A program made the position numbers and the translations under genes. The notes below the pieces were generated by a model that searched no databases, was not told the DNA's origin, and saw only the letters and a list, made by a program, of their open reading frames with translations. A DNA stretch of 8,362 nt from the NCBI GenBank assembly GCA_030740295.1, contig JASLXP010001209.1:1-8362 (forward strand), in the 5' to 3' direction. Below, piece by piece: positions 1 to 7,437 of the stretch. The stretch's first letter is position 1, and the number at the start of each line of letters is the position of its first letter. This DNA comes from Planctomycetota bacterium. Its GTDB lineage: Bacteria > Planctomycetota > PUPC01 > JACPCR01.

Positions 1-1692
1 CTCGAGGTTGGACTCTCTGCAGCCCTGCGCCCTTCTCAGCCACTGCAATTGAACGTCAGCAGAGATGGCGAGACAGCGGAAAGGACGGAGGCTTCGGAAT
101 CCGTTTCATTCACAGCCGATCAGCAACTGAGGATCGACATCGAAGGCATCGCGGAGATTCATATCAAGGGCGGCAAACCTGAAGCCCGCGAAGAAGCCGA
201 AGTTCTGAAGCGCCGCTGGCAGGATGTGGCGTTGCCATTGCTGGAAAGGGCCGGGGTCCAGACACTCGAAGATCTTCATTCGCTGTGCCGGCAGGCACGT
301 GAAAAACAACAGCAGGCCGTTGACTTTGGTAAGGAAATCAGTGCTTTCCGGATGCAGTTGGAGGCGGCGGGAGATGTAGAAGCAAAGGTTGCCAGATTGG
401 AATCACGTGCTTCAGAGCTTCGGCAGCAGTTCATCGCAAAAGGCCACAAAGCAGAAGAAATCAAAGCGGGCCTGACGCCAGAGACAGTCCTCCAAGAGAA
501 ACAGGAAACCGCAGCGAAACTTAGCCGACTTCAAAAAGAGGCCGGTGAAGAACGGCTGCGGAAAACGAGACTCGAAACTCTGATCGATTCAGCAGAGCCT
601 GAATGTGTAAAGAACGAACGGACCTTTCTGGAGTTAAAGCAGAGCCTTCCAGCCGAATCGAAGACGACCGAGAGCATTCAACTGGAGCGATCCGAAATCC
701 AGACGGAGCTGAATAACATCGCGGGGCAGATCGCAGCTCTGGCGAGTGAGGAATCAGGCGAGGTGGAGCAGGCGGAGAAGAATCACAGAGAGGCCACTCG
801 CGTTTTTGAAAAGGCGTGCGCCGAGCACATCACGCTCACACGCTCGAAAGATGCAGCCAGCAGTGCCCTCGCCAACTGCCGGACCGAGCTCCGTCTCCGC
901 AGAGAGGAGGCAGAAAAACATGACCTGGACACGGCCAGGAAAGCGGTTAAGGAAGCTGAGGATGTTTTGGCGGGTCTGGCATCAGGCGAAGAATTGTCGA
1001 AACAGTTGACCGCCGCAAAGGAGTGCGTTCAGGCCGGGGAACACAGACTCGCACAGATCGGTGCGTCACTGCAAGAGGCCCAGGGGATGCTCAAGAAGAC
1101 CGGCGGCAGCGTTATCATCGAACGGAAGGAAGAGTTTTCCGAGGCCCTGGAACGCAAGGTGGAGCGACAGGAACAGATCGAGCTCGAGTACGCCGGCTGG
1201 AAAAGACTGCTGGATGCAATGAAGGAGATAGAAACAGACGACGCGTCTCATCTCGGCCAGGCAATCACCAGCCCCGTGGCCAATCGCTTCAAAGAGCTCA
1301 CCCGCGATCGCTACGGCGAACTGGAACTCGGCCCCAACCTCGAATCCGGCGGCATCCACGCGTCCGGCCAGGCACGAGAAATCGGCCGGCTTTCTATCGG
1401 AACGCGAGACCAGTTATCCACCATCTTCCGCCTGGCCCTTGCCGAGCACCTCGACAGCGTACTGGTGCTGGACGACCAGCTTGCCCAGAGCGATGCTCTT
1501 CGGATGGCGTGGTTCAGAGAGCAGCTTCGTACTAGTGCAAGCAAGACGCAGATCCTTGTGTTCACCTGCCGCCATGAGGATTATCTGTCAGAGAATGAAA
1601 TGCCCGCGGGCGAAGAAACCATCTGGGATTCAGAGGATGGAATGATGCGTTCCGTGAAGTTGAAGGAAATGGTTGAGCAAGCGTTGGGATGA
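1..1692 (+). CDS. C-terminal part of SbcC/RAD50/YhaN-like coiled-coil ATPase (5' partial)
   Basis: The frame is open from the first base, so the gene begins outside the window and 563 codons are visible. An in-frame TTG at 49 is probably not the real start, because no Walker A motif is present and this class needs one near its N-terminus. Numbered from the window edge, residues from about 60 to 410 are rich in Glu, Lys, Arg, Gln and Ala in heptad-like patterns, typical of a long coiled coil. The nucleotide-binding half follows: an ABC-signature-like LSIGTRDQL at about 464, a Walker B VLVLDD at 487-492 with a D-loop-like AQSD after it, and a switch histidine in CRHEDYL at about 525. The GTRDQL signature and the Asp-Asp Walker B resemble the YhaN-type branch more than classic SbcC. 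No CxxC zinc hook is visible in the coiled coil. Such ATPases usually work with an SbcD/YhaO-like nuclease in DNA end processing; that partner would lie upstream, unseen. Confidence 0.8.
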   Translation, partial: LEVGLSAALRPSQPLQLNVSRDGETAERTEASESVSFTADQQLRIDIEGIAEIHIKGGKPEAREEAEVLKRRWQDVALPLLERAGVQTLEDLHSLCRQAREKQQQAVDFGKEISAFRMQLEAAGDVEAKVARLESRASELRQQFIAKGHKAEEIKAGLTPETVLQEKQETAAKLSRLQKEAGEERLRKTRLETLIDSAEPECVKNERTFLELKQSLPAESKTTESIQLERSEIQTELNNIAGQIAALASEESGEVEQAEKNHREATRVFEKACAEHITLTRSKDAASSALANCRTELRLRREEAEKHDLDTARKAVKEAEDVLAGLASGEELSKQLTAAKECVQAGEHRLAQIGASLQEAQGMLKKTGGSVIIERKEEFSEALERKVERQEQIELEYAGWKRLLDAMKEIETDDASHLGQAITSPVANRFKELTRDRYGELELGPNLESGGIHASGQAREIGRLSIGTRDQLSTIFRLALAEHLDSVLVLDDQLAQSDALRMAWFREQLRTSASKTQILVFTCRHEDYLSENEMPAGEETIWDSEDGMMRSVKLKEMVEQALG

Positions 1693-1742
1693 TGGGACTG
1701 CGAAAGATGGGGGGATGGCGCGATGGAGTGTTGAAATGATGG
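1691..1742. repeat. Degenerate run of five GATGG motifs
   Basis: GATGG occurs at 1691, 1706, 1714, 1722 and 1738, that is with steps of 15, 8, 8 and 16 bases. The first copy overlaps the TGA stop of the ATPase gene. The rest lie in the short gap before the convergent sulfatase gene. The roughly 8-base phase suggests a decayed tandem repeat rather than chance, but the bases between the motifs are not well conserved. No function can be assigned. Confidence 0.4.
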
Positions 1743-1763
1743 AAGAGCAGGAATGTAATCTGA

Positions 1764-1789
1764 TCATCTGAGTTCATTCTCTCAGATGA
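1764..1789. terminator. Perfect 9-bp hairpin between convergent genes, possible bidirectional terminator
   Basis: TCATCTGAG at 1764-1772 is the exact reverse complement of CTCAGATGA at 1781-1789, leaving an 8-base loop. It sits about 70 bp after the stop of the ATPase gene and about 30 bp beyond the stop of the convergent sulfatase gene, where a shared terminator would be expected. Neither strand shows a T-run after the stem and the stem is only moderately GC-rich, so it is not a textbook intrinsic terminator. Confidence 0.35.
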
Positions 1790-1819
1790 GAGATGCAAGC
1801 CAGGATGCCTGAAATCCAA

Positions 1820-3280
1820 TCAATCCTTATCGAGGCCCTTCACTGGGAAACGTTCGGAGGGAACGTGCTCCTGTTTCATGATGCTTGCCATCTTTGAGAC
1901 GATCTCAGGATGCTGTTGAGCGACGTCTTTCTTTTCGCTGATGTCCTCTTTAAGGTTGTAGAGCTCGATCGGCGACGGCCCTCTTCTCAGCTTGTTTCGT
2001 ATCCCTTTCCATTTCCCTATCCACAGGGCCTGTTGTCCGCCGTAGCCCTGGAATTCACGATAGAGAAAGGGCCGCTGAGGCTTACTGTTTCCAGTCAAGA
2101 CCGGCGTCAAATCAGTTCCGTCGCAGTTGTCGGGAATGTGTTTGGACCCGTTCGCCAGATTCAAGAGAGTCGGCATCCAGTCTTCGAAGCCGCTCAAGAA
2201 GTCGCTGGTCGTACCGGGTTTCACCTTGCCCGGATAGCGGATGATTGCCGGCACGCGGAGACCGCCTTCGTAGCTTTGGCCCTTGAGCCCGCGCAACGGT
2301 CCAACGGACTGGAAGAACTTCGCCATTGGGCCGAGGTACGTGGCGCCATTGTCTGAAGTGAAGATGACGATGGTGTTATCTTTCAGATCGAGTTCCTCGA
2401 GCAATGCGGTGATGCGGCCCACATACGAATCCATTCGGGTAATCATCGCAGCGTAGGCGGCACGCGGGGTAAAGTGCGGCGTGTACCTGGCATGGTCGGG
2501 CGGGTCTTTCCACTTGAGAGCGGCGTACTCCTTCAATGAATCGTCCGGCACGTGCAAAGCCAGGTGAGGGATGATGGTCGGGTAGTAGAGAAAGAACGGT
2601 TTCGCTCTGTTATCACGAATGAACTTGAGGGCCTGTTCAGCGATACGATCGGACGCGTAATCCTTGCCTTTGTACCGCTCGTAGCTGGCCGGGTGATTCG
2701 GATCCGCATCCTTCGGAAGGCGTGCGTGGCCGGGGACGGGTGGCTCGTTATCGAGACGAATCCGTTTGTCGTCATCCCACAGGTAGTTGGGGTAGTAGCT
2801 GTGCGCGTGACGCTGACAGTTGTACCCGTAGAATCTGTCGAGACCTTTGTTGAGCGGGTCAGAGGCGGAGCCGGGAAACCCGAGCCCCCATTTGCCAAAG
2901 GCTCCGCAGGTATAGCCGCTTTTCTTCAGGAGTTGAGCAATAGTGATCTCACTCGGAGGCATCGCGCTCTGGCCCTCGGGTTTGACCTCGCTGTTGTTTC
3001 GAACGAAAGCATGGCCCGGATGCTTGCCAGTCATCAGGACACAGCGCGAGGGCGCGCAAACCGGCGATCCACTGTAATGCCGAGTGAACCGCATGCCTTC
3101 GCTTGCCAGCCGATCTATGTTCGGAGTACGGATCTTTTTCTGACCATAACAACCGAGCTCCTCGTAACCGAGATCATCCGCCAGAATAAATATGATGTTG
3201 GGGAGCAGCGCTGATTTTTCAGCAATCGCCGAGTCCCAGCAGCACACAATCACAAAAAGGGAGGACAAAGTTATTCGCAT
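1820..3280 (-). CDS. Secreted arylsulfatase-family enzyme (formylglycine type)
   Basis: This predicted 486-residue sulfatase would cleave sulfate esters from an organic substrate outside the cytoplasm. An N-terminal hydrophobic stretch ending near AIA at residues 18-20 looks like a Sec signal peptide. PNIIFILADDLG at 27-38 supplies the calcium-binding Asp pair (35, 36). CAPSRCVLMTG at 75-85 is the sulfatase signature; Cys75 is the residue matured to formylglycine and Arg79 is its usual partner. GKWGLG at 129-134 holds Lys130, PHLALHVP near 238-245 holds His239, TSDNG at 308-312 gives the second metal-binding Asp-Asn pair, and Lys333 follows. All core residues are present and the length is normal for the family, so it looks active. 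The ATG at 3280 is preferred because it precedes the signal peptide directly, although no Shine-Dalgarno sequence is seen. The substrate cannot be read from sequence; an anaerobic or FGE-type maturase must be encoded elsewhere. It is divergent from the membrane protein gene. Confidence 0.93.
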   Translation of the reverse strand: MRITLSSLFVIVCCWDSAIAEKSALLPNIIFILADDLGYEELGCYGQKKIRTPNIDRLASEGMRFTRHYSGSPVCAPSRCVLMTGKHPGHAFVRNNSEVKPEGQSAMPPSEITIAQLLKKSGYTCGAFGKWGLGFPGSASDPLNKGLDRFYGYNCQRHAHSYYPNYLWDDDKRIRLDNEPPVPGHARLPKDADPNHPASYERYKGKDYASDRIAEQALKFIRDNRAKPFFLYYPTIIPHLALHVPDDSLKEYAALKWKDPPDHARYTPHFTPRAAYAAMITRMDSYVGRITALLEELDLKDNTIVIFTSDNGATYLGPMAKFFQSVGPLRGLKGQSYEGGLRVPAIIRYPGKVKPGTTSDFLSGFEDWMPTLLNLANGSKHIPDNCDGTDLTPVLTGNSKPQRPFLYREFQGYGGQQALWIGKWKGIRNKLRRGPSPIELYNLKEDISEKKDVAQQHPEIVSKMASIMKQEHVPSERFPVKGLDKD

Positions 3281-3485
3281 GGCTATCGGATCAGTCTGTG
3301 TAACCTGAATGCCCCGGATATTTACCGGAATTCAGGCAGTTGAGGCCACCGCCGTCGGACACGATGATATCTTCGCAGATCAGATGGACAATGGCAGTGA
3401 TGCCGCAAAGTTTGGAACTGACACAACATTCCATACTGGCGGCTCTGTTTACGACTGATGCACTCAGCACTTGATTGAGCCACGA
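3281..3485. promoter_or_regulatory. Divergent intergenic region between sulfatase and membrane protein genes
   Basis: About 200 bp separate the two divergent start codons, so promoters for both genes should lie here. I could not find a convincing sigma-70 -35/-10 pair on either strand. The one clear structure is the imperfect palindrome at 3304-3336, listed separately. An open frame on the minus strand covers most of the region but runs into the membrane protein gene and shows no protein-like features, so no gene is called here. Confidence 0.5.
3304..3336. repeat. Imperfect inverted repeat upstream of the sulfatase gene
   Basis: CCTGAAT at 3304-3310 is matched by its exact reverse complement ATTCAGG at 3330-3336. 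Inside these arms, CCGG at 3314-3317 pairs with CCGG at 3325-3328 around an AT-rich 7-base centre (ATATTTA), with an asymmetric internal loop between inner and outer stems. It ends 23 bp before the sulfatase ATG. It could be an operator for a dimeric regulator or a hairpin in the sulfatase 5' leader. Which one applies is inference. Confidence 0.45.
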
Positions 3486-5411
3486 ATGGAACGCGCAACA
3501 ACAGAAGGTGAACTGAATCCCATGACCGGGAAATCGGTTGGCATCACCATGCGCTCCGTCGTGATCGGTGTAATCGGCGTGACGCTGCTCTGTCTGGCGA
3601 GCCCGTACCAGGATCTGGTCTATCGGAACATGATTGCGGGAGGGCACAGCGCACCTTTGCTGTCGATGCTCTTTTTTATCATGCTGGTAATCTTGAATTG
3701 GCTGGTCAGGAAAATCTCGGGGAAGGCACTCAGCGGATACGAGATGGCCACGATCTTCTGCATGCTCCTTGTCGCGTCCGGTATCCCCTCAATGGGGCTG
3801 GTTGACTACCTGATCCCTGCGTTGGTTGCCCCGTTTTACTTCGCAGACCAGGCGAACAATTGGGCGACGCACTTCCATCCTCATATCCCAATCTGGCTGG
3901 TCCCGAGCAAAGACGGGAACAGCGAGATCATTCTTGATTTCGTCCGAGGCGGGGCCTCCGTTCCCTGGGCGGCCTGGATTCCCTGCCTTGCCATGTGGAG
4001 TACGTTTCTCGCCGCTTTCTACCTGGCGACGTTTTCTCTCTGCCGCCTCTTCAGTGAATCCTGGATCCATGTGGAGCGGCTTAGCTTTCCGCTGGTAGAA
4101 CTGCCTCTCGCCTCCTTCGAGGAAAGAACACAGCCGACTTGGCGTGGACCTGTTTTCTGGGTGGGTGTACTGTTGCCCCTTTTCATCTACTCGTGGAACA
4201 GTTTGCCCCGGTACGGCGTGGAGGTTCCGGCGATACCACTCAGTTCAAATCTCCGGCGCGTGTTTGGCGGGAACGTTGGCGTATTTAATGCGATCGTTTA
4301 CCCAAGCCTGATTGGGTTTTTCTATTTCGTACCATCGACTGTTTCATGCAGCATCTGGGCCTTCTTCCTTCTGATGAAGTTTGAGCAGGGAATCGGTGCG
4401 TGGTGCGGCACGGATCTGATTTCACGGGGAGGCCAGTGGTATGGCAGCTCCGCGGAACTTCACCAGGGCATGGGCGCAATGATGGTTCTTATGGCCGGGT
4501 GGATCTGGGTGGCTCGAAGCAGCTTGGCTAAGCAGTTCAAGGCTGCACTGAGCAGAAAGGACTGGGCGCCGTGGGGCGCGCTATTGGGTTTCGGCTACAT
4601 GGTCAGCTTCTGGCATGCAGCGGGAATGAGCCTGTGGGTGGGCGCAACGTATTTTCTCGGCTTTTTCGTCATTGGGATGGCGCTCACCCGGCTGGTCGCG
4701 CAGGCTGGTCTGCCTTATGTGCAAAGCGCTTTTCTGCCCACTCATTGGGTGACAACATTTGCCGGCAGTGAGACATTGTCGCTGCAGAACATGTCGCTCC
4801 TTGGGCTCAACTTTCCAATGTCGTTCGATATGGCGGGATTCATGATGCCGTCCGTCATGAACGGGCTGAAGGTTTCCGACCGAACGGGGATCTCACGGCG
4901 GGGCATCCTGATGGTGATGGCTCTGGCCGTGGCAGTTGCCCTGCCGGTATCGTTCTACAGCTTTCTCACAGTGACCTACGAGCAGGGGGGCAGCGCCAAA
5001 ACAAGTGGTTGGTTTTTTCAGGGCGCTCCTACGCTTCCGTTTAGAACCTTCTCGGCGATGGTCAAGAATCCTGAGGGAGTGGACTGGCACGGCGTCAGCT
5101 TTACTGCAGTGGGCGCATCCGTGACGGGGTTTCTGCTGTTTGTAACGAGGCGTTTCTCAGGCTGGCCCATACATCCGTTGGGCTACATGCTCGCCGGCTC
5201 CTGGGTCATCCAGTTGTCATGGTTTTCCTGTTGCCTCGCATGGATGGTTAAGGGCCTTATTCTTCGTTTCGGTGGCGGGCAATTGTATCGCTCGGCGGCG
5301 CCATTCTTTCTCGGCCTGATTCTGGGCGGGTTCATCACCCCCGGCCTCTGGGCATTGGTCGCCTTCTTCAGCGGTAAGCTCGGCCACGCTGTGTCAACGT
5401 TTCCGCCGTGA
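3486..5411 (+). CDS. DUF6785/DUF6784-type (OPT-like) polytopic membrane protein
   Basis: This is a roughly 641-residue integral membrane protein with about 13-16 hydrophobic segments across its whole length. Numbered from a TTG at 3471, examples lie near 28-45, 60-80, 90-120, 165-193, 227-243, 272-302, 333-348, 366-409, 478-500, 541-558, 570-595 and 608-633. Family-like landmarks are VERLSFPLVELPL at 201-213, RLVAQAGLPYVQ at 407-418, HPLGYMLAGSW at 568-578 and the C-terminal LYRSAAPFFLGLILGG at 605-620. These match my memory of DUF6785/DUF6784 proteins, which are related to oligopeptide transporters; the substrate is unknown. Starts are uncertain: TTG 3471, ATG 3486, or ATG 3522. The last has a GAAGGTG about 11 bases upstream and still keeps the first membrane segment, so it is a serious alternative. 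The gene is divergent from the sulfatase and ends one base before the stop of the convergent ceramidase-like gene. Transport of a product released by the neighbouring hydrolases is plausible but unproven. Confidence 0.85.
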   Translation: MERATTEGELNPMTGKSVGITMRSVVIGVIGVTLLCLASPYQDLVYRNMIAGGHSAPLLSMLFFIMLVILNWLVRKISGKALSGYEMATIFCMLLVASGIPSMGLVDYLIPALVAPFYFADQANNWATHFHPHIPIWLVPSKDGNSEIILDFVRGGASVPWAAWIPCLAMWSTFLAAFYLATFSLCRLFSESWIHVERLSFPLVELPLASFEERTQPTWRGPVFWVGVLLPLFIYSWNSLPRYGVEVPAIPLSSNLRRVFGGNVGVFNAIVYPSLIGFFYFVPSTVSCSIWAFFLLMKFEQGIGAWCGTDLISRGGQWYGSSAELHQGMGAMMVLMAGWIWVARSSLAKQFKAALSRKDWAPWGALLGFGYMVSFWHAAGMSLWVGATYFLGFFVIGMALTRLVAQAGLPYVQSAFLPTHWVTTFAGSETLSLQNMSLLGLNFPMSFDMAGFMMPSVMNGLKVSDRTGISRRGILMVMALAVAVALPVSFYSFLTVTYEQGGSAKTSGWFFQGAPTLPFRTFSAMVKNPEGVDWHGVSFTAVGASVTGFLLFVTRRFSGWPIHPLGYMLAGSWVIQLSWFSCCLAWMVKGLILRFGGGQLYRSAAPFFLGLILGGFITPGLWALVAFFSGKLGHAVSTFPP

Positions 5412-5412
5412 G

Positions 5413-6672
5413 TCAGCTCCTCAGTTTTCGAAGAACTTCCACTCCCGCGTCGGCGACACTCTCACCAATGCCAGGCCCAAACTTTGTCCAGGAATTCCCC
5501 ACTTCGTACCCGCCCTGCCCGTATGCAATTCTGGTGGGCATATATCCACTGAAACCGTTTGCCTGGCCGCAGACATATGTGAATTCAAAAGGTGAACGAG
5601 CTCGAATGTCGTGCTCAATCTCGAGGAAAGGCTCTCCCGGCACACCAACAAACGCCAATTGGTCACCCACGGAGATCGCCTGAATCTCGACGGTGTCCGG
5701 GAAGCGCACACCGTCTCTGAGTTCACCAGTGATATGGACCGTTGCTGACTGCACGTTGCCCGCTGCTTCCGTAGCGGTCATTCGTTGCGTCACCTTCAAC
5801 ACTTCATCACCGATCAGATCGCCGAAACGATCAGATTCATCGATGCAGAGGTCTACCGGTGCGCCGGGCTCGAAAGCTTCGGGCGCGGTGTATGCGTTCT
5901 GGGGCACGCGCATGTACTTGAAGGGATCGATGTTCCCACATGCGCCGGTGAAATAGACGGGGACGCATGAGCTCATCGCCTTCTCCAAGACCTGGCAGGC
6001 GCGGCCGGGGAAGTCGGAAGAAATGCGTTCCGTTGTCCAGAGGACGTTGGGGTGACAGGCGAAGTTCATCAGCACGCCACGGACTTCGCCGGACGTCGCG
6101 TCGTTCAGCCTCACAATGTGGATCGTGTCATCCTCGAGCCCGGGATCCGCTATTTCATCCGGATCGGGCCGATACCACGTCATCACTGCTGTCCCGTCCG
6201 AACGAAGCGGGCGGCGATTACCGGCAACGCCGGGAACCCGGCCTGACGCGTATCCAAAGTGGATTGGCGCGAGCCGCGAAAAAGCTTCCGCGCCGGCCTC
6301 AATGATCTCGTTCTTCAAAGTGCGGTGCCAATCTACCAACGCGACCGAATCGAATCCGGTCTGCTCCTGTTCGTCTGCGGGAATGATCTTGGGAGAAGAG
6401 TGATTCTGAGTCGCCGCAATCAAGATCGAGCTTTCAGACACTCCGGTCCTTCGGGCAATTGCTTCACGGATTTCAGTAACGAGCTCGACCTCGAGAGCGA
6501 TCACGTCACAACTGATAAGGATGGCAGCGCTGTCCGTCCCATGAAACGCTACAGCCCGGACATAAAGCGGTGACAGAACGCCCTTCGATAGGCCGCACCA
6601 GTGGCTCTCATTCAGAGGAACAGGCTCTGTGGGCGTAATATTTCTGCGACTGAAACCAGCTCTGAGACTCAT
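5413..6672 (-). CDS. Neutral/alkaline-ceramidase-like hydrolase
   Basis: The protein resembles the N-terminal catalytic domain of neutral/alkaline non-lysosomal ceramidases, zinc enzymes that hydrolyse the amide bond of ceramide. The frame opens at ATG 6708 (431 residues), but I prefer ATG 6672 because the domain starts right there with LRAGFSRRNITP. The first 12 residues of the longer form add nothing recognisable. Numbered from 6708: ATQNHSSP at about 99-106 stands where ceramidases have HTHSGPG; NFACHPNVL at 215-223 gives a second candidate zinc histidine (His219); SSDFPG at 230-235 and TGACGNIDP at 254-262 match conserved loops; VPGEPF near 355-360 and tyrosines near 395-400 are candidates for the remaining Glu and Tyr ligands. 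It lacks the C-terminal immunoglobulin-like domain of classical ceramidases and shows no signal peptide. The family is broad in Planctomycetota, so a substrate other than ceramide is quite possible. It lies 152 bp downstream of the histidine phosphatase gene on the same strand. Confidence 0.8.
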   Translation of the reverse strand: MSLRAGFSRRNITPTEPVPLNESHWCGLSKGVLSPLYVRAVAFHGTDSAAILISCDVIALEVELVTEIREAIARRTGVSESSILIAATQNHSSPKIIPADEQEQTGFDSVALVDWHRTLKNEIIEAGAEAFSRLAPIHFGYASGRVPGVAGNRRPLRSDGTAVMTWYRPDPDEIADPGLEDDTIHIVRLNDATSGEVRGVLMNFACHPNVLWTTERISSDFPGRACQVLEKAMSSCVPVYFTGACGNIDPFKYMRVPQNAYTAPEAFEPGAPVDLCIDESDRFGDLIGDEVLKVTQRMTATEAAGNVQSATVHITGELRDGVRFPDTVEIQAISVGDQLAFVGVPGEPFLEIEHDIRARSPFEFTYVCGQANGFSGYMPTRIAYGQGGYEVGNSWTKFGPGIGESVADAGVEVLRKLRS

Positions 6673-6824
6673 AAAGGCAATTCTCGAAGTGGAAGCATGC
6701 AGACGCATGCGGGCGCTGTTAGATAGCGAGGAGACAGAAACTCACTGGGTATCGATGTGCTCCCAGAGCGTGGGATACAGCCGACAAAGAAATCTGCAGC
6801 GATTACTTAACACAGTTGCCCCCT

Positions 6825-7424
6825 TCAACTGATCTGGTTCGGGGTCAAGTGTTTCACGCAATTGGCGAGGCCCACTCTCGACACTTGGCCGTCCAGCATG
6901 AGTCTTACTTTGAAGACGCCGGTGTTATTGGCTTCGAGAATGACTGCCTTTCGCGGGTTCACTTCCGAGAGTGTTGATATAAGCAGTCGAATCAGGTTGC
7001 CGTGAATGACCAGCAGGATTCTTTCGCCAGGCTTGTGTTTCCGGAGCTTGCGCAGGAACCGTTCGCATGCCTTCCGCTCCTTGTCGATTCGTTCAATCAC
7101 GTCCTTCTTCCGTGATGCGCGCGGGGCGAAGTGAAAGCCAGTGATCTCGCGAATGTCCTTGCTGACCGTGTAGGGTGTCCCGGAGTGATGCTTGACAACG
7201 GCCTGCGCTGTCTCGTAGGCACGAGCCATGTCACTGCTGTAGATGTGATCGAATTTTTCCGATGCCAGCCTCTTACCGACCCGCTCAGCCTGACGCAGAC
7301 CAAGCTTCGTCAGCGGCGCTCCGACTTCACCCGGGCGCTGTTCACCCGCCGCCTGTCCGTGGCGGACCAGGGTTACCTGAACAGGGGGTGGTGGTGCTGA
7401 TGGTTTTGGGGTTCCTTTGCTCAT
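6825..7424 (-). CDS. Histidine phosphatase family protein (SixA/phosphoglycerate mutase-like)
   Basis: This is a complete 199-residue cytoplasmic member of the histidine phosphatase superfamily, which acts through a phosphohistidine intermediate. LVRHGQA at 19-25 contains the catalytic RHG triplet (Arg21, His22, Gly23). YSSDMARAYETAQ at 62-74 contributes a second phosphate-pocket arginine (Arg68), REITGF at 91-96 has the likely acid Glu93, and VIHGNLIRLL near 139-148 has the second catalytic His141. The short length and lack of a large insertion point to the SixA/RpfG-neighbour or alpha-ribazole/general phosphatase branches rather than glycolytic phosphoglycerate mutase; the exact substrate is open. 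The first 15 residues are rich in proline and probably unstructured. The ATG at 7424 is well supported by AAGGAG six bases upstream. The gene begins 26 bp after the stop of the beta-propeller gene, suggesting co-transcription. Confidence 0.9.
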   Translation of the reverse strand: MSKGTPKPSAPPPPVQVTLVRHGQAAGEQRPGEVGAPLTKLGLRQAERVGKRLASEKFDHIYSSDMARAYETAQAVVKHHSGTPYTVSKDIREITGFHFAPRASRKKDVIERIDKERKACERFLRKLRKHKPGERILLVIHGNLIRLLISTLSEVNPRKAVILEANNTGVFKVRLMLDGQVSRVGLANCVKHLTPNQIS

Positions 7425-7430
7425 TGCAGA

Positions 7431-7436
7431 CTCCTT
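7431..7436 (-). promoter_or_regulatory. Strong Shine-Dalgarno site for the histidine phosphatase gene
   Basis: On the minus strand AAGGAG lies six bases before the ATG at 7424, an ideal anti-16S match and spacing. It fixes the start codon of this gene and is the only clear ribosome binding site in the window. Confidence 0.8.
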
Positions 7437-7437
7437 A

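Noticed and set aside
1023..1535. A 170-codon open frame in another plus frame of the ATPase gene
   Set aside because: It is very rich in Arg and Pro, as expected from a shifted frame of a GC-rich gene, and it covers the motif-bearing region of the true frame.
2552..3214. A 220-codon open frame on the plus strand antisense to the sulfatase
   Set aside because: It lies fully inside a gene with intact catalytic motifs, and its translation has no domain or composition typical of a real protein; it is a shadow frame.
3291..3647. A 118-codon minus-strand open frame across the divergent intergenic region
   Set aside because: It overlaps the start of the membrane protein gene, has mixed low-complexity composition and would occupy the promoter region of two well-supported genes.
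6709..6824. The gap before the ceramidase-like gene as a riboswitch or small gene
   Set aside because: Only a weak 5-bp stem (TCCCA/TGGGA) is present, with no conserved riboswitch features and no open frame with a plausible ribosome binding site.
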